NCBI GenBank assembly: GCA_026125285.1
Contig: JAHCLO010000006.1
Span: forward strand, 124,001-188,000
Direction: 5' to 3'
Length of the DNA stretch: 64,000 nucleotides
From: Verrucomicrobiia bacterium
GTDB taxonomy: Bacteria; Verrucomicrobiota; Verrucomicrobiia; Limisphaerales; JADLHS01
Shown: one piece after another, positions 41,937-50,270 of the stretch
Layout of the letters: each line of letters starts with the position of its first letter
Numbering within the stretch: the stretch's first letter is position 1
Program-made: the position numbers and the translations under genes
The notes under the pieces: generated by a model
Database searches by the model: none
What the model saw: only the letters and a program-made list of their open reading frames with translations
What the model was told of the DNA's origin: nothing

Positions 41937-44453
41937 TCACGCGGTTGCCGGCTTTGGTTGTCCCAGACTGGCCTCCGGGGCAGCGGGTTTGCCGAGCCGC
42001 AGGACCAGCGCGATGACGGACGCCAGCGCGAGCAGGGTGAGGCCCAGGTCAAAGCCGGTGTAAGCCCAGCGCGTCAAGGCAGCCAGCCAACCGAGCTTGA
42101 GAAGAACCAGCGCGCCGCAAATCCCGGTCAACACCAGCAGCGCCCACAAGGCATTGCCGAGAACAGTCGGCGTGGCGACCGCCTTTCCGCTGGCGGGACG
42201 CTGCAACGCGAGCACCAGGCCCACCAGCAGGACGCCCATCCCGATCCAAAAATGCGCCGCGTCGAGCGTGAACCGTCGGGCAGTCATGTATTCCGTCAAC
42301 TCAGGCGACCGGGCAACCACAATGCCACCCACCACCATGGCCGCGAGAGCCAGCCACGACCAACCGACCGCCGCCGATGGCGACAGAACCTGGTGACGCA
42401 CCGCCACGCCTCGCAGGCCCAGTATGGCCAGCAGACCGCCCAGCAATGCGAGCAGCGCGTAGAGCACGGGCTTCAGGGTTTGCTCCCGGAACGCGCCGAG
42501 CCGGACGGAAGCAGAGGAGTATCCGAGAATGGTAGAGTTGGGCGTCCAACGCGGCTTCCCGTCATCGGGTGAGAACGCCGTTAACAGGACGGCACGGTCA
42601 AAGAACTTCGAGTCCGAAGCGTGGCAGTCCGTGCAGCCGCCCGAGCCCAGGGCTGCGCGAGCGGGCGCAACATCGTGCGAGAACTTATAGACCGAGGCGT
42701 AGGGCGTCGCTTCGTGCGGCAGCTTGGGCAGCGGCTTGCTTTCTTTCGACGAATACCAGGCGCGATCGTCGCTCACCCAAACCAGCCGTCTGCCTTCGAG
42801 CGGAAAGCCGGTCTTGGTCAGGTGGTCCTTCGTCGCCGCCAGGAGCGCGTCAATTTCCTCGGGCCGGTTGATCTCGAACGTTCCGTCGCCGTTGTCGTCC
42901 TTCACCACGGCAAGCTGACCATAGTTCGTTCCGCCAGTGTCGCGGTGCTGCTTCCACATCGTGAAGAAGTCGCGCATGAAGAGCATGTTCAGGCCGGGCT
43001 TGCCCGCATCTTCGTAGCCGACCCATGCGCTGTGGACACGGTTCACGGGGTAGATTTTGCCCTTGTAAGCCGCGAGGGTGGGCTGCGTCACGTCGGTCGG
43101 CTGGTCGTGATGGGTGAACATCGCCAGTTCGCCGTAGTGATTCCAGAAATTCATTTCCTGATCGTAGAAGGTCCAGATGCGCTTGCCGGGGGGCGTGATG
43201 TAAGGCGCGGTGGTGAACGAGTCGCTCGCCTGCACCAAAGCGCTCTTCACCGCGCGGGTGGGAATGTGGCACGCCTGACAAGAAATCTTTTCCATGTGCA
43301 GCGGCGGCAGCCACGCGTGGGTGGCACGCGGGGCGTTGTTCCAGCCTTCGAGGTGGCACTCCTGACAGGAGCGCACCGTGTCATCGAGATCGTTGCGGAC
43401 AAAGCCGGAGGGATCGTCGCCCTTGCCAAATTGATGAACCTCGCGTCCGCGGATGCGCGGGTCGGAGGCTTTGCTGCCCGCAGTGTGGCAGTCCACGCAG
43501 CGCAGGCCGGCGGCCAGGTGGACATCGGTGCGGGCCGAGAACGCTGCGCCGCGTTTCTTCCAATTGGGCTTGGCGTGGCAGGTGAGGCAGGTCTCGTTGC
43601 GCGGCTCGGGCACGGTGTGAACCAGCACATTCCCCTCGGCGTCGAAGCTCTTCAGGTCGTAGGCGACTTGCGGGGCTTGGTTGCTGGCCACCATGCCGGC
43701 AACATGCCCAAATCCCGCGCCTTCGGTCGCGGCCCAGCGGAAGTTGAGGTTGGCCAATTGCTCATTTCGTTTCTTGAAGTTGTATTCCGGCAGGTGGCAG
43801 AGGAGGCAGTCGGCTTCAATAACGCCGGTCTCAGACCAGCGGGCTTTGAAATAGTCCCCGTCGAAGCGATTGTCCCCGCCGGTCGTGAGGCCGCTGGCCG
43901 GGTCACGCATCCAGGTGTCGTAACGTTTGCCGTCGCGGTCGAATTCCAGCGGGCCGCCACCGGGATGGCAGTTGCCGCAGGTGGCGGTGACGAATTCGTA
44001 GCTGGTCATGTCAATAACACGACCGCTGGCGTTGGTTTTGGCCGCCAGTTGGCGATAGAGCGGTGCGGGCGAGCACCAACTGCCACCGTAATTGCCCGGT
44101 GAAGAAACCCACTGGTAACGCTCCGCCATGAACGCGGGGACAGCCTCGCCCTTGCCTTGCTGGAAATGAAAACCCTCCGTGATCTTGTCGTAGTCATGGC
44201 AGCCAGCCGCCCCGCAGGTTTGCCTTGGCGAATAGGGCGCGTTGGCGTTGATGCCTTTGGCCGGGTCAATCACGTTGCCCTGCTCGTCCTTCAATTTGTA
44301 GGGCGGGCAGACACCCATCGCGCGCCTGGGCGTCTCACTCGTGACGGCGGCGCGGACTGGTCCGAGGTCGGCCAGCAAAACCGCGCCCACCAGCATGAAA
44401 AGCAGGCCGGCGCTGAGTTGGAGATTCAAGCGGGAGTGGGGCTGCGTTTTCAT
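41937..44453 (-). CDS. Membrane-anchored octaheme c-type cytochrome
   Basis: The 838-aa protein has a signal segment (residues 8-36) and eight haem sites: an unusual CGAAGCH (residues 80-86) then CGNCH, CLLCH, CLTCH, CVDCH, CQECH, CQACH between 159 and 396, and CTDCH near 610. Five or six transmembrane segments fill residues 660-825 (LYALLALLGGLLAILGLRG to ALVLRLGKP). Soluble octahaem reductases lack such a tail. It could pass electrons from the quinone pool to a periplasmic acceptor. No named family fits; the arsenic-island context is what makes it notable. Confidence 0.85.
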   Translation of the reverse strand: MKTQPHSRLNLQLSAGLLFMLVGAVLLADLGPVRAAVTSETPRRAMGVCPPYKLKDEQGNVIDPAKGINANAPYSPRQTCGAAGCHDYDKITEGFHFQQGKGEAVPAFMAERYQWVSSPGNYGGSWCSPAPLYRQLAAKTNASGRVIDMTSYEFVTATCGNCHPGGGPLEFDRDGKRYDTWMRDPASGLTTGGDNRFDGDYFKARWSETGVIEADCLLCHLPEYNFKKRNEQLANLNFRWAATEGAGFGHVAGMVASNQAPQVAYDLKSFDAEGNVLVHTVPEPRNETCLTCHAKPNWKKRGAAFSARTDVHLAAGLRCVDCHTAGSKASDPRIRGREVHQFGKGDDPSGFVRNDLDDTVRSCQECHLEGWNNAPRATHAWLPPLHMEKISCQACHIPTRAVKSALVQASDSFTTAPYITPPGKRIWTFYDQEMNFWNHYGELAMFTHHDQPTDVTQPTLAAYKGKIYPVNRVHSAWVGYEDAGKPGLNMLFMRDFFTMWKQHRDTGGTNYGQLAVVKDDNGDGTFEINRPEEIDALLAATKDHLTKTGFPLEGRRLVWVSDDRAWYSSKESKPLPKLPHEATPYASVYKFSHDVAPARAALGSGGCTDCHASDSKFFDRAVLLTAFSPDDGKPRWTPNSTILGYSSASVRLGAFREQTLKPVLYALLALLGGLLAILGLRGVAVRHQVLSPSAAVGWSWLALAAMVVGGIVVARSPELTEYMTARRFTLDAAHFWIGMGVLLVGLVLALQRPASGKAVATPTVLGNALWALLVLTGICGALVLLKLGWLAALTRWAYTGFDLGLTLLALASVIALVLRLGKPAAPEASLGQPKPATA

Positions 44454-44519
44454 GGTGTGATATTGGCTCAGTTGTTCTGGATGGTTGTTTTCAGCCGGAC
44501 TCAGAGTGACACGCGAGCG

Positions 44520-45032
44520 TCAGTTCGCTGCGGCAGGCGATTTGCCGGAAACGTCCACGCCCAGTTCCTTCCACTTCCCCAGGATGTCTTCCTTTCCGTA
44601 GAAGCCCACATGGCGGAAACGTTCCTTGCCTTCGGCGTCGTAGAAGATCTGCGTGGGAATCATCTCAATGCCGTATTTCTTCCCCTCGTCAGGGTTCTCC
44701 CAGACATCAATGAAGACCGTAGTGAAGCGATCGGCATAGCTCGTCTTCAAGTCGTCCAGGATCGGCTTCATCATTTTGCAGGGGATGCACTTGCCCGCGC
44801 CCAGGTCCACCATCCGGGGCAACTTGGCCGTGGCGGCGGGGCTGGCCTGGCTCGGCTCGGCGACCGGGACTGTTTGGGCTGCCGTTCCCTCGGCGGCGAC
44901 AGCAGCAGCCTCCGGAGTGGAGTCGGAAGTTTGCGATTGGGACGGGGACTTCGCTTGTTGCTTAAGCGCAACGGCGGCGACCGCAGCGACCGCCACGGCG
45001 GCAACAATGAGCAATTTGACAGGTGTTTTCAT
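44520..45032 (-). CDS. Membrane-anchored thioredoxin-family protein
   Basis: The 170-aa protein starts MKTPVKLLIVAAVAVAAVAA (one N-terminal anchor), then a Ser/Ala/Pro-rich linker and a thioredoxin fold with AGKCIPCKMMKPILDDLK and the cis-Pro region EMIPTQIFYDAEGKE. CIPCK is a disulfide-reducing CxxC. It would work in the periplasm, reduced by CcdA. It lies 66 bp upstream of the octaheme cytochrome gene on the same strand. Confidence 0.87.
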   Translation of the reverse strand: MKTPVKLLIVAAVAVAAVAAVALKQQAKSPSQSQTSDSTPEAAAVAAEGTAAQTVPVAEPSQASPAATAKLPRMVDLGAGKCIPCKMMKPILDDLKTSYADRFTTVFIDVWENPDEGKKYGIEMIPTQIFYDAEGKERFRHVGFYGKEDILGKWKELGVDVSGKSPAAAN

Positions 45033-45067
45033 ATTTCAGTTTGGTGTGGCTAAGTTCGTCTCACGAC

Positions 45068-45844
45068 TCATGGTTTGATTTTTTGGTAAAGTGCGGGCAG
45101 GCGCGTGCGATACATTTCACTCACTTGCGCCTCCATTTCGGCCAGCGGCTTCACGGGGATAAGATCCATCACTTCCGCAGGCGTCAGACCGGATTCGAGC
45201 AACGTCCGCGCCCCGCCGCAGACCATGCGCTTGAGGGCCGGACCAATCTCCGCCTCGCTCAGCCCAAACCCAGCCGCCACTTCGCGCAGAGCTTGAAGCT
45301 GAAACCAGAGGTAGGTCGGTCCCATTGCGGTCAGGACTGCATACGCCTCCAGCTTCTCTTCGGCGACCTCCGGGCTCTCGCCAAGCGGTGAAAGCAGGGT
45401 GGTAATATCTGTCTTGTCCGCCGCGCTGAGCGCGGGTGCGAAGGCTGAGGGATTGAAGCCGAAGCTAACGACCGATGGCGCGTTGGGGATGACCCGTGCG
45501 AGACGAGTGAAACCGCCGAGCAGCCCGGTGAGCTTCGCCAGCGTGAACTTGGGTGCCAGCGACACTACGATGGCCCCGGGCTTCACGCTGCCTTTGATGG
45601 CCGTCGCCACCTCCGCCATCACCGGCGGATGCACCGCCAGAAACACGATGTCCTGCGCCGCCGCTGCATGGCTGTCGCCCGTCGTCTGGACGCCAGGAAA
45701 CTGGGCCTGCAGTTTGGCCAGCGTGTCTGCGTTGCAGTCGCTCACCAGAACGTTGGCTGGCAGAGCATTTGCTCGCCGCCAACCTTCCAGGAAGATGCGG
45801 GTGATCCGCCCGCCTCCAACAAAACCAATGGTCTTCGTGCTCAT
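45068..45844 (-). CDS. ProC-like NAD(P)-dependent dehydrogenase
   Basis: The 258-aa protein begins MSTKTIGFVGGGRITRIFLEGW, a Rossmann nucleotide loop, and follows the pyrroline-5-carboxylate reductase pattern (DIVFLAVHPPVMAEV, RVIPNAPSVVSFGF, a C-terminal ALKRMVCGGARTLLESG helix). The PNAPSVV core keeps the P5CR-like position. Its substrate in an arsenic operon is unknown; a proline role is possible but out of context. ATG 45844 is chosen because 45859 lies in the next gene's stop region. Confidence 0.78.
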   Translation of the reverse strand: MSTKTIGFVGGGRITRIFLEGWRRANALPANVLVSDCNADTLAKLQAQFPGVQTTGDSHAAAAQDIVFLAVHPPVMAEVATAIKGSVKPGAIVVSLAPKFTLAKLTGLLGGFTRLARVIPNAPSVVSFGFNPSAFAPALSAADKTDITTLLSPLGESPEVAEEKLEAYAVLTAMGPTYLWFQLQALREVAAGFGLSEAEIGPALKRMVCGGARTLLESGLTPAEVMDLIPVKPLAEMEAQVSEMYRTRLPALYQKIKP

Positions 45845-45855
45845 AAGTTTTCTAT

Positions 45856-46098
45856 TCAAGCGGCGGCCTGCTGCAGGATGGCCTTGATTTCGGGAATGCT
45901 CGGCACCTTCCCAGTCACCTTGATGGAGCCATTCACGGCCAGCGCCGGGGTCATCATCACGCCGAGAGCCATGATTTGCTTAAGATCCGTCACCTTGTTG
46001 ATTTCGGCGGTCAGTCCGAGTTCTTTGACGGCTTGCTCCGTGAATTGCGCCAGTGTCTTGCACTTCGCGCAGCCAGGTCCAATAACGAGGATGTTCAT
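45856..46098 (-). CDS. TM0996-type small thioredoxin
   Basis: The 80-aa protein has GPGCAKCKTLAQFTEQAVKE and VMMTPALAVNGSIKVTGKVP, the compact thioredoxin/glutaredoxin fold of TM0996/MTH895. CAKC is the redox pair. Such proteins are regularly encoded beside ArsP/DUF318-type permeases, as here. It may feed electrons to the permease or sense the arsenical. Confidence 0.9.
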   Translation of the reverse strand: MNILVIGPGCAKCKTLAQFTEQAVKELGLTAEINKVTDLKQIMALGVMMTPALAVNGSIKVTGKVPSIPEIKAILQQAAA

Positions 46099-46141
46099 AG
46101 TTCTGTTGCTTGTCTGCAGTTCAATGTTTTGAGTTGATCGT

Positions 46142-47476
46142 TTACCCGAACAACGCTCCGTAAATCAGTCCGCTCACGGTAGCCATCACGACCACCAGGG
46201 CCACATAGACGGCGACCTTCTTCGTGCCCATGATGCTCCGCAGCACCAACATGCTGGGCAGAGAAAGCGCCGGGCCGGCCAACAGCAACGCCAGCGCCGG
46301 GCCTTTGCCCATACCGCTACCAAGCAAGCCTTGCAGGATCGGCACTTCCGTCAGCGTCGCGAAATACATGAACGCGCCTACCATCGAGGAAAAGAGATTG
46401 GCGAAGAACGAGTTCCCGCCGACCGACTGGCTCACCCACTCCGAGGGAATTAACCCTTCGTGTCCCGGGCGCCCCAGCAGGATGCCGGAGACGAACACGC
46501 CGCCAATAAGCAGGGGGAAGATTTGTTTCGCCAGCGTCCATGTCGCGTCCAGCCACTCGCGGCCTTCGCCGGGATTCCTGGCACAGAGCACCGCCAGTCC
46601 AGCGCAACCGACGATGAACGGAATCAGCGGTTCATGAGGAAAGGCGAAACTCAAAATGGCCACGGGCAACGCTGCCAACGCCAGTTCTCTCCACTTGAAG
46701 CCAAACCACAGCCCCAGCGAAATCCCCAAACCCGATGCGAATGCACCCGCTACGGGCCATTTCCACGCAAAGATACCCGCCCAGGGTCCAGTCGGCTCCG
46801 CCGGTTTGCTCCAATTGGCGAACACCAACAGGCCCACCATCGAGGCGAAGAAGACCACGTTTTGCCAGAGCGGCCGCTTGACTTCGACTTCGGGCATCTC
46901 CGCCGCCACCTCGGCCTTGGCTTGTTCCTCACGCCGGAACACGAAGTGCATGGCCAAGCCCACGACCACGCTGAACGCCACCGCGCCAATCGCCCGCGCC
47001 GTTCCCAGTTCGATCCCAAGGATGCGCGCCGTCATCACGATGGCCAGCACGTTGATGGCTGGGCCGGAGTAAAGGAACGCCGTCGCCGGACCAAGGCCCG
47101 CGCCGCGCATCCAGATCCCCCCGAACAGCGGCAACACTGTGCAGGAGCACACCGCCAAAATCGTTCCCGACACCGACGCCACTCCGTAAGCGAGCGCCTT
47201 GTTGGCCTTTGGTCCCAAGTAGCGCATCACGGACGCCTGATTCACGAATGTGCTGATGCCACCCGCGATGAACAGCGCTGGAATGAGGCAGAGCATGACG
47301 TGTTCTTGCGCATACCATTTGGTCAGTTCCAGTCCCTCCTTGAGCGCGTTGTCAAAACGCGGCACGCCCACCGGCAGGAAGAACAGAAGACCAAACACCG
47401 CTGCAAAACCGGCAAGAATCTTCAATTCCCGGCTCCACTCTGCACTCGATGAATTTGCTTCACACGCGCCATTCAT
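46142..47476 (-). CDS. arsP: ArsP/DUF318-type permease
   Basis: The 444-aa membrane protein has two repeats of the permease fold with GTILAVCSCTVLPLFGGIWM, the Cys pair seen in ArsP (trivalent methylarsenical efflux), and FMYFATLTEVPILQGLLGSG in the second half. About eight to ten transmembrane segments, with a soluble loop near residues 180-205. ArsM in the same island would make its methylated substrate. The symbol is given by analogy; DUF318 also includes other transporters. Confidence 0.82.
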   Translation of the reverse strand: MNGACEANSSSAEWSRELKILAGFAAVFGLLFFLPVGVPRFDNALKEGLELTKWYAQEHVMLCLIPALFIAGGISTFVNQASVMRYLGPKANKALAYGVASVSGTILAVCSCTVLPLFGGIWMRGAGLGPATAFLYSGPAINVLAIVMTARILGIELGTARAIGAVAFSVVVGLAMHFVFRREEQAKAEVAAEMPEVEVKRPLWQNVVFFASMVGLLVFANWSKPAEPTGPWAGIFAWKWPVAGAFASGLGISLGLWFGFKWRELALAALPVAILSFAFPHEPLIPFIVGCAGLAVLCARNPGEGREWLDATWTLAKQIFPLLIGGVFVSGILLGRPGHEGLIPSEWVSQSVGGNSFFANLFSSMVGAFMYFATLTEVPILQGLLGSGMGKGPALALLLAGPALSLPSMLVLRSIMGTKKVAVYVALVVVMATVSGLIYGALFG

Positions 47477-47502
47477 GGTCGGCCAATCCTACGCTTATTC
47501 GG

Positions 47503-47513
47503 AATTTAGCTAA
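47503..47513 (-). promoter_or_regulatory. Candidate ArsR half-site ahead of the permease gene
   Basis: AATTTAGCTAA here and AATTTAGCAAA at 47869-47879, ahead of the second arsR gene, share ten of eleven bases. They lie 27 and 11 bp from the two start codons. Too short and AT-rich to be certain. Confidence 0.35.
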
Positions 47514-47555
47514 CATGGTAAATGTAAGGTCAAAAAAATGACCGCGCCCACACTT

Positions 47556-47858
47556 CTACGCGCGTCCCTTCTCACGCACCGAGGCCACGCACTGGAAGAA
47601 ATTCATCACGCAGGGAGTCACCAGCCGGTAAAACACCTGGGCACCCCGCTTTTCGTCATCCACGATGCCTGCATTCCGAAGCTGCGACAGGTGCCGGGAG
47701 ACCGTGGGCATCTCGGAGCCCACCAAGGCGGCCAGTTCGCACACGCAGCGTTCCCCGCGTGAGAGTTCATCCAGCATGAGCAACCGGCCTGGGTGCGCGA
47801 GGGCTTTGAACACCTGCGCCTGCGCTTTGAACTGCCCGACTGACGGTTTGTTTGCCAT
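47556..47858 (-). CDS. arsR: ArsR-family regulator (second)
   Basis: The 100-aa protein has the metal box ERCVCELAALVGSEM and the recognition helix PTVSRHLSQLRNAGIV, with a third Cys (TPCVMNFF) near the end. It is upstream of the permease gene by 79 bp and is likely to regulate it and itself. Related half-sites AATTTAGC(A/T)AA at 47503 and 47869 lie near both starts. Confidence 0.88.
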   Translation of the reverse strand: MANKPSVGQFKAQAQVFKALAHPGRLLMLDELSRGERCVCELAALVGSEMPTVSRHLSQLRNAGIVDDEKRGAQVFYRLVTPCVMNFFQCVASVREKGRA

Positions 47859-47868
47859 TGCGGATAGT

Positions 47869-47879
47869 AATTTAGCAAA
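47869..47879 (-). promoter_or_regulatory. Candidate ArsR half-site ahead of the second arsR gene
   Basis: AATTTAGCAAA matches the site before the permease gene at 47503-47513. It is 11 bp from the start codon at 47858, where a repressor would block transcription or initiation. Confidence 0.35.
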
Positions 47880-48011
47880 GTGGCGAAGTCAGTCAACATC
47901 GAACTCTCAGTGCTTCCTAACTCGTGCTGGCCCAATTAGATAAAGCCAAGCTTCCTCACAGAAAAACCCGCAACCCCAGCCGATGGCCTTGGTCATCGTC
48001 CTTTTTTGGCG

Positions 48012-48584
48012 TCAGCGAAGACGAGTGATGGTCGAGCATTCCGAACAAGCCGTCGGGTGGCGGGGTTGGCAGTCAATAGCATGGCCGCGCCGATCGAACT
48101 CAAAGGTGCAGCATTCGTTGAGCATTTGCTTCAACTGCGCACGGCCACGTTGCACACGCGATTTCGCGCCAGAGAGGGAAATGCCAAGACGATCTGCCAA
48201 CGCTTGCTGCGTTAACCCTTCAAGCTCGGTCAATACGACCGCCTCGCGATACGGTTCGGGCAGGCTGTAAATCATTCGGCGGAACGATGCCTTGAGTTCT
48301 TCAATTTCGCCGTCATGCGCGTTGGGTTCGGCGGGCAACGAGTCCGGCACTTCCACCGTCTCCTTGCGCGTGCGATAGTGGTCAATGATGGCGTTGCGGG
48401 TAATGAGGTAAATCCAGCCTTCGAGCTTGGCCGGGTCTTGGAGCTGGCCGAGCCGCTTCTGGATCTTCACGAAGACATCCTGCAAAATGTCCTGCGCCGT
48501 CGCCGGGTCAGACACCCGCGAGCGGATGAACTGACCTAGCTTGTCGGCGAATTCGTGCCAGATATGTTCGAGCGTTGCGTTCAT
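48012..48584 (-). CDS. sigZ: SigZ-type RNA polymerase sigma factor
   Basis: The 190-aa ECF-like sigma factor has region 2 (ATAQDILQDVFVKIQKRL, LITRNAIIDHYRTRK) and region 4 (LPEPYREAVVLTELEGLTQQ, DRLGISLSGAKSRVQRGR). The Cys-rich C-terminus (ECCTFEFDRRGHAIDCQPR, ACSEC) is the SigZ hallmark and probably binds metal. It shares one base with the arsM stop (TGATG), so both are made together; it may direct transcription of the array. Confidence 0.9.
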   Translation of the reverse strand: MNATLEHIWHEFADKLGQFIRSRVSDPATAQDILQDVFVKIQKRLGQLQDPAKLEGWIYLITRNAIIDHYRTRKETVEVPDSLPAEPNAHDGEIEELKASFRRMIYSLPEPYREAVVLTELEGLTQQALADRLGISLSGAKSRVQRGRAQLKQMLNECCTFEFDRRGHAIDCQPRHPTACSECSTITRLR

Positions 48585-49408
48585 CAGTGCGTCGCGGGCT
48601 TCACGGCCTCAATGCTGGCGGAGGCCACATAGTCTTCCGCCTTCCGCCCCGGAAACCACCCGCTGATAATCTCACGGCTTTCGCCTTTTCGCACGATCCG
48701 AATGTTCGTGAATCCCGCTTCCTTCAGCATGGCCTTGAGGTCGTCCACGAGCGAAGCGCCAGTCACGCAGCCCGTGTAAAGCTCCCAATCCTTGCGCAAC
48801 TCCTCGGGAATCGGCGCGAGCGCCACGATGTCCGAAACGGCGATCCGTCCGACTGGCTTCAATACCCGAAATGCTTCCCGAAACACGCGCGGCTTGTCCG
48901 GCGAGAGATTGATGACGCAATTCGAGATGATGACATCCACGCTCGCGTCGGCCACCGGCAGGCTCTCGATCTCGCCGAGGCGAAACTCGACGTTCTCGTA
49001 ACCCCCGCTGGCCTGATTCTTCCGCGCCTTGGAAACCATCTCCGGCGTCATGTCCACGCCAATGACGCGTCCCGTTGTTCCAACTGCCCGCGCTGCGAGA
49101 AACGTGTCGAAACCCGCGCCACTGCCAAGGTCGAGCACCGTCTCGCCGGGCTTCAAGGCGGCGATGGCTTGGGGATTTCCGCAACCGAGGCCCAGGTTCG
49201 AGCCTTCCGGGACTGCACCCGTTTCGTCAGCGGAGTAACCCAACCCCTGCGATACGGCTGTGGGATCATGGCCATCCTTTGTCGCCGGTCCGGTGGGACT
49301 GCAACAAGTCGGTCCACAGCCGCAACTTCCGCCATCTTCCGCGATGCGGCCATAGCGCTCACGGACTGTCTGTTTCACTGTGTCGTTTTCGAATTCTTGT
49401 GTCTTCAT
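48584..49408 (-). CDS. arsM: ArsM As(III) S-adenosylmethionine methyltransferase
   Basis: The 274-aa protein has the ArsM pattern: Cys-rich N-terminus ([13 protein letters not shown]), [18 protein letters not shown], the SAM loop [16 protein letters not shown], and [16 protein letters not shown] plus LYTGCVTGA with the arsenic-binding Cys. It methylates arsenite to mono-, di- and trimethyl forms. ATG 49408 follows AAGAGAACC; the earlier ATG at 49438 lacks support. It is the first gene of the island's array. Confidence 0.93.
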   Translation of the reverse strand: MKTQEFENDTVKQTVRERYGRIAEDGGSCGCGPTCCSPTGPATKDGHDPTAVSQGLGYSADETGAVPEGSNLGLGCGNPQAIAALKPGETVLDLGSGAGFDTFLAARAVGTTGRVIGVDMTPEMVSKARKNQASGGYENVEFRLGEIESLPVADASVDVIISNCVINLSPDKPRVFREAFRVLKPVGRIAVSDIVALAPIPEELRKDWELYTGCVTGASLVDDLKAMLKEAGFTNIRIVRKGESREIISGWFPGRKAEDYVASASIEAVKPATH

Positions 49409-49569
49409 GGTTCTCTTTATTGTTCTTCTGGACCGCATTTCTTTGCAGCCCCTTCACCTTTGAAGACGAACGAGTCTGGAAAAGGACGCAGGACTTTTTC
49501 CTCCGTTGGCCGACCGTGTTTTGAAGGCCACGCGGGCCGATCGCGCAACTTGTCCATTACTACTACATC

Positions 49570-49713
49570 CGGCTACTCCGAGCCGCTGTGTGCCCCAGCC
49601 GGTCCATTGCCGCGACACGGCTGTCCCGCGTCGTAGTAGTCGCCAACGCAGAGGTAATCCTCGAAGTATTCCCGCGCGTTCTTTAGATTGTATTACGTCT
49701 TGGCCGTCAGAAC
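49570..49713 (-). pseudogene. Decayed 5' fragment of the MobF relaxase gene
   Basis: On the minus strand these bases translate like the relaxase N-terminus: LTAKT, an in-frame TAA in place of a Gln codon, then YNLKNAREYFEDYLCVGDYY, a frameshift, and VSRQWTGWGTQRLGVAGCSS. The block 49629-49713 aligns with 27883-27967 of the live gene at the same length (85 bases) with few differences. Stop and frameshift show it is dead. It lies at the upstream edge of the arsenic array. Confidence 0.8.
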
Positions 49714-49813
49714 GAGGCCAATCGTGCTGTATCAGCGACGCCCCGGTAGTGTCACACATACACGTTTCGCAGGGGACGGACGCGCCGCTGTGCATATTTG
49801 GGAAGACGAGACT

Positions 49814-50260
49814 TCAACCGCCACACTCTTTCATTGAGAATCGGTGCAGCACGATTCGCAGCCGCCCGCCCGCTGGTGGAAGCCTTTCCAAACGAAACGT
49901 GTAGGTCGCCGATTCTCGAGAACTATAGCGGTTATGGCGGATGGAAGGTGCTGCGGTTTTGGTGTCGCTAATGACGCGCCCTTCCGCGTCCATCGTTTGC
50001 GCGTGCAAATGGCCCGGGCCGGGATGATGCGCGCCCATGCCCCGCCCGCGGAGATTCCCGGCCACGAGAAACCCATTTGCATCGCGATACACGCGCGGCG
50101 GGGTCACTTCAATGCCGCCGCTGGATTTGGCTTCTGTCTGCACGCTCACCCGTTCCATCTTCCAGGAGGCGCAGCCGCCGGCGACAAGGAGCAATCCAAT
50201 CAACCCGATTGCAATACCAGCCTGCGTGGCGCGATTTCTCAGAGGCAATTCGCAAGTCAT
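49814..50260 (-). CDS. Predicted lipoprotein of unknown function
   Basis: The 148-aa protein has an N-terminal membrane signal with lipobox (LLLVAGGCASWKM), then a beta-rich domain (VTPPRVYRDANGFLVAGNL, LHAQTMDAEGRVISDTKT). I do not recognise a family. The strands and a conserved-looking GRVISDTK turn suggest an immunoglobulin-like or C2-like small domain. It is 10 bp downstream of the metal ATPase gene and probably shares its transcript. Confidence 0.7.
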   Translation of the reverse strand: MTCELPLRNRATQAGIAIGLIGLLLVAGGCASWKMERVSVQTEAKSSGGIEVTPPRVYRDANGFLVAGNLRGRGMGAHHPGPGHLHAQTMDAEGRVISDTKTAAPSIRHNRYSSRESATYTFRLERLPPAGGRLRIVLHRFSMKECGG

Positions 50261-50270
50261 AGCAGTGGTC

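Noticed and set aside
42621..44102. 493-codon plus-strand open frame
   Set aside because: Opposite strand of the octaheme cytochrome; the haem motifs show which strand is coding.
47979..47998. Rho-independent terminator after sigZ
   Set aside because: The hairpin has a mismatch and no T-run on the transcribed strand.
49454..49795. 113-codon minus-strand open frame as a real gene
   Set aside because: Its middle matches the relaxase N-terminus in a shifted frame and its neighbour frame has a stop; it is a relaxase fragment.
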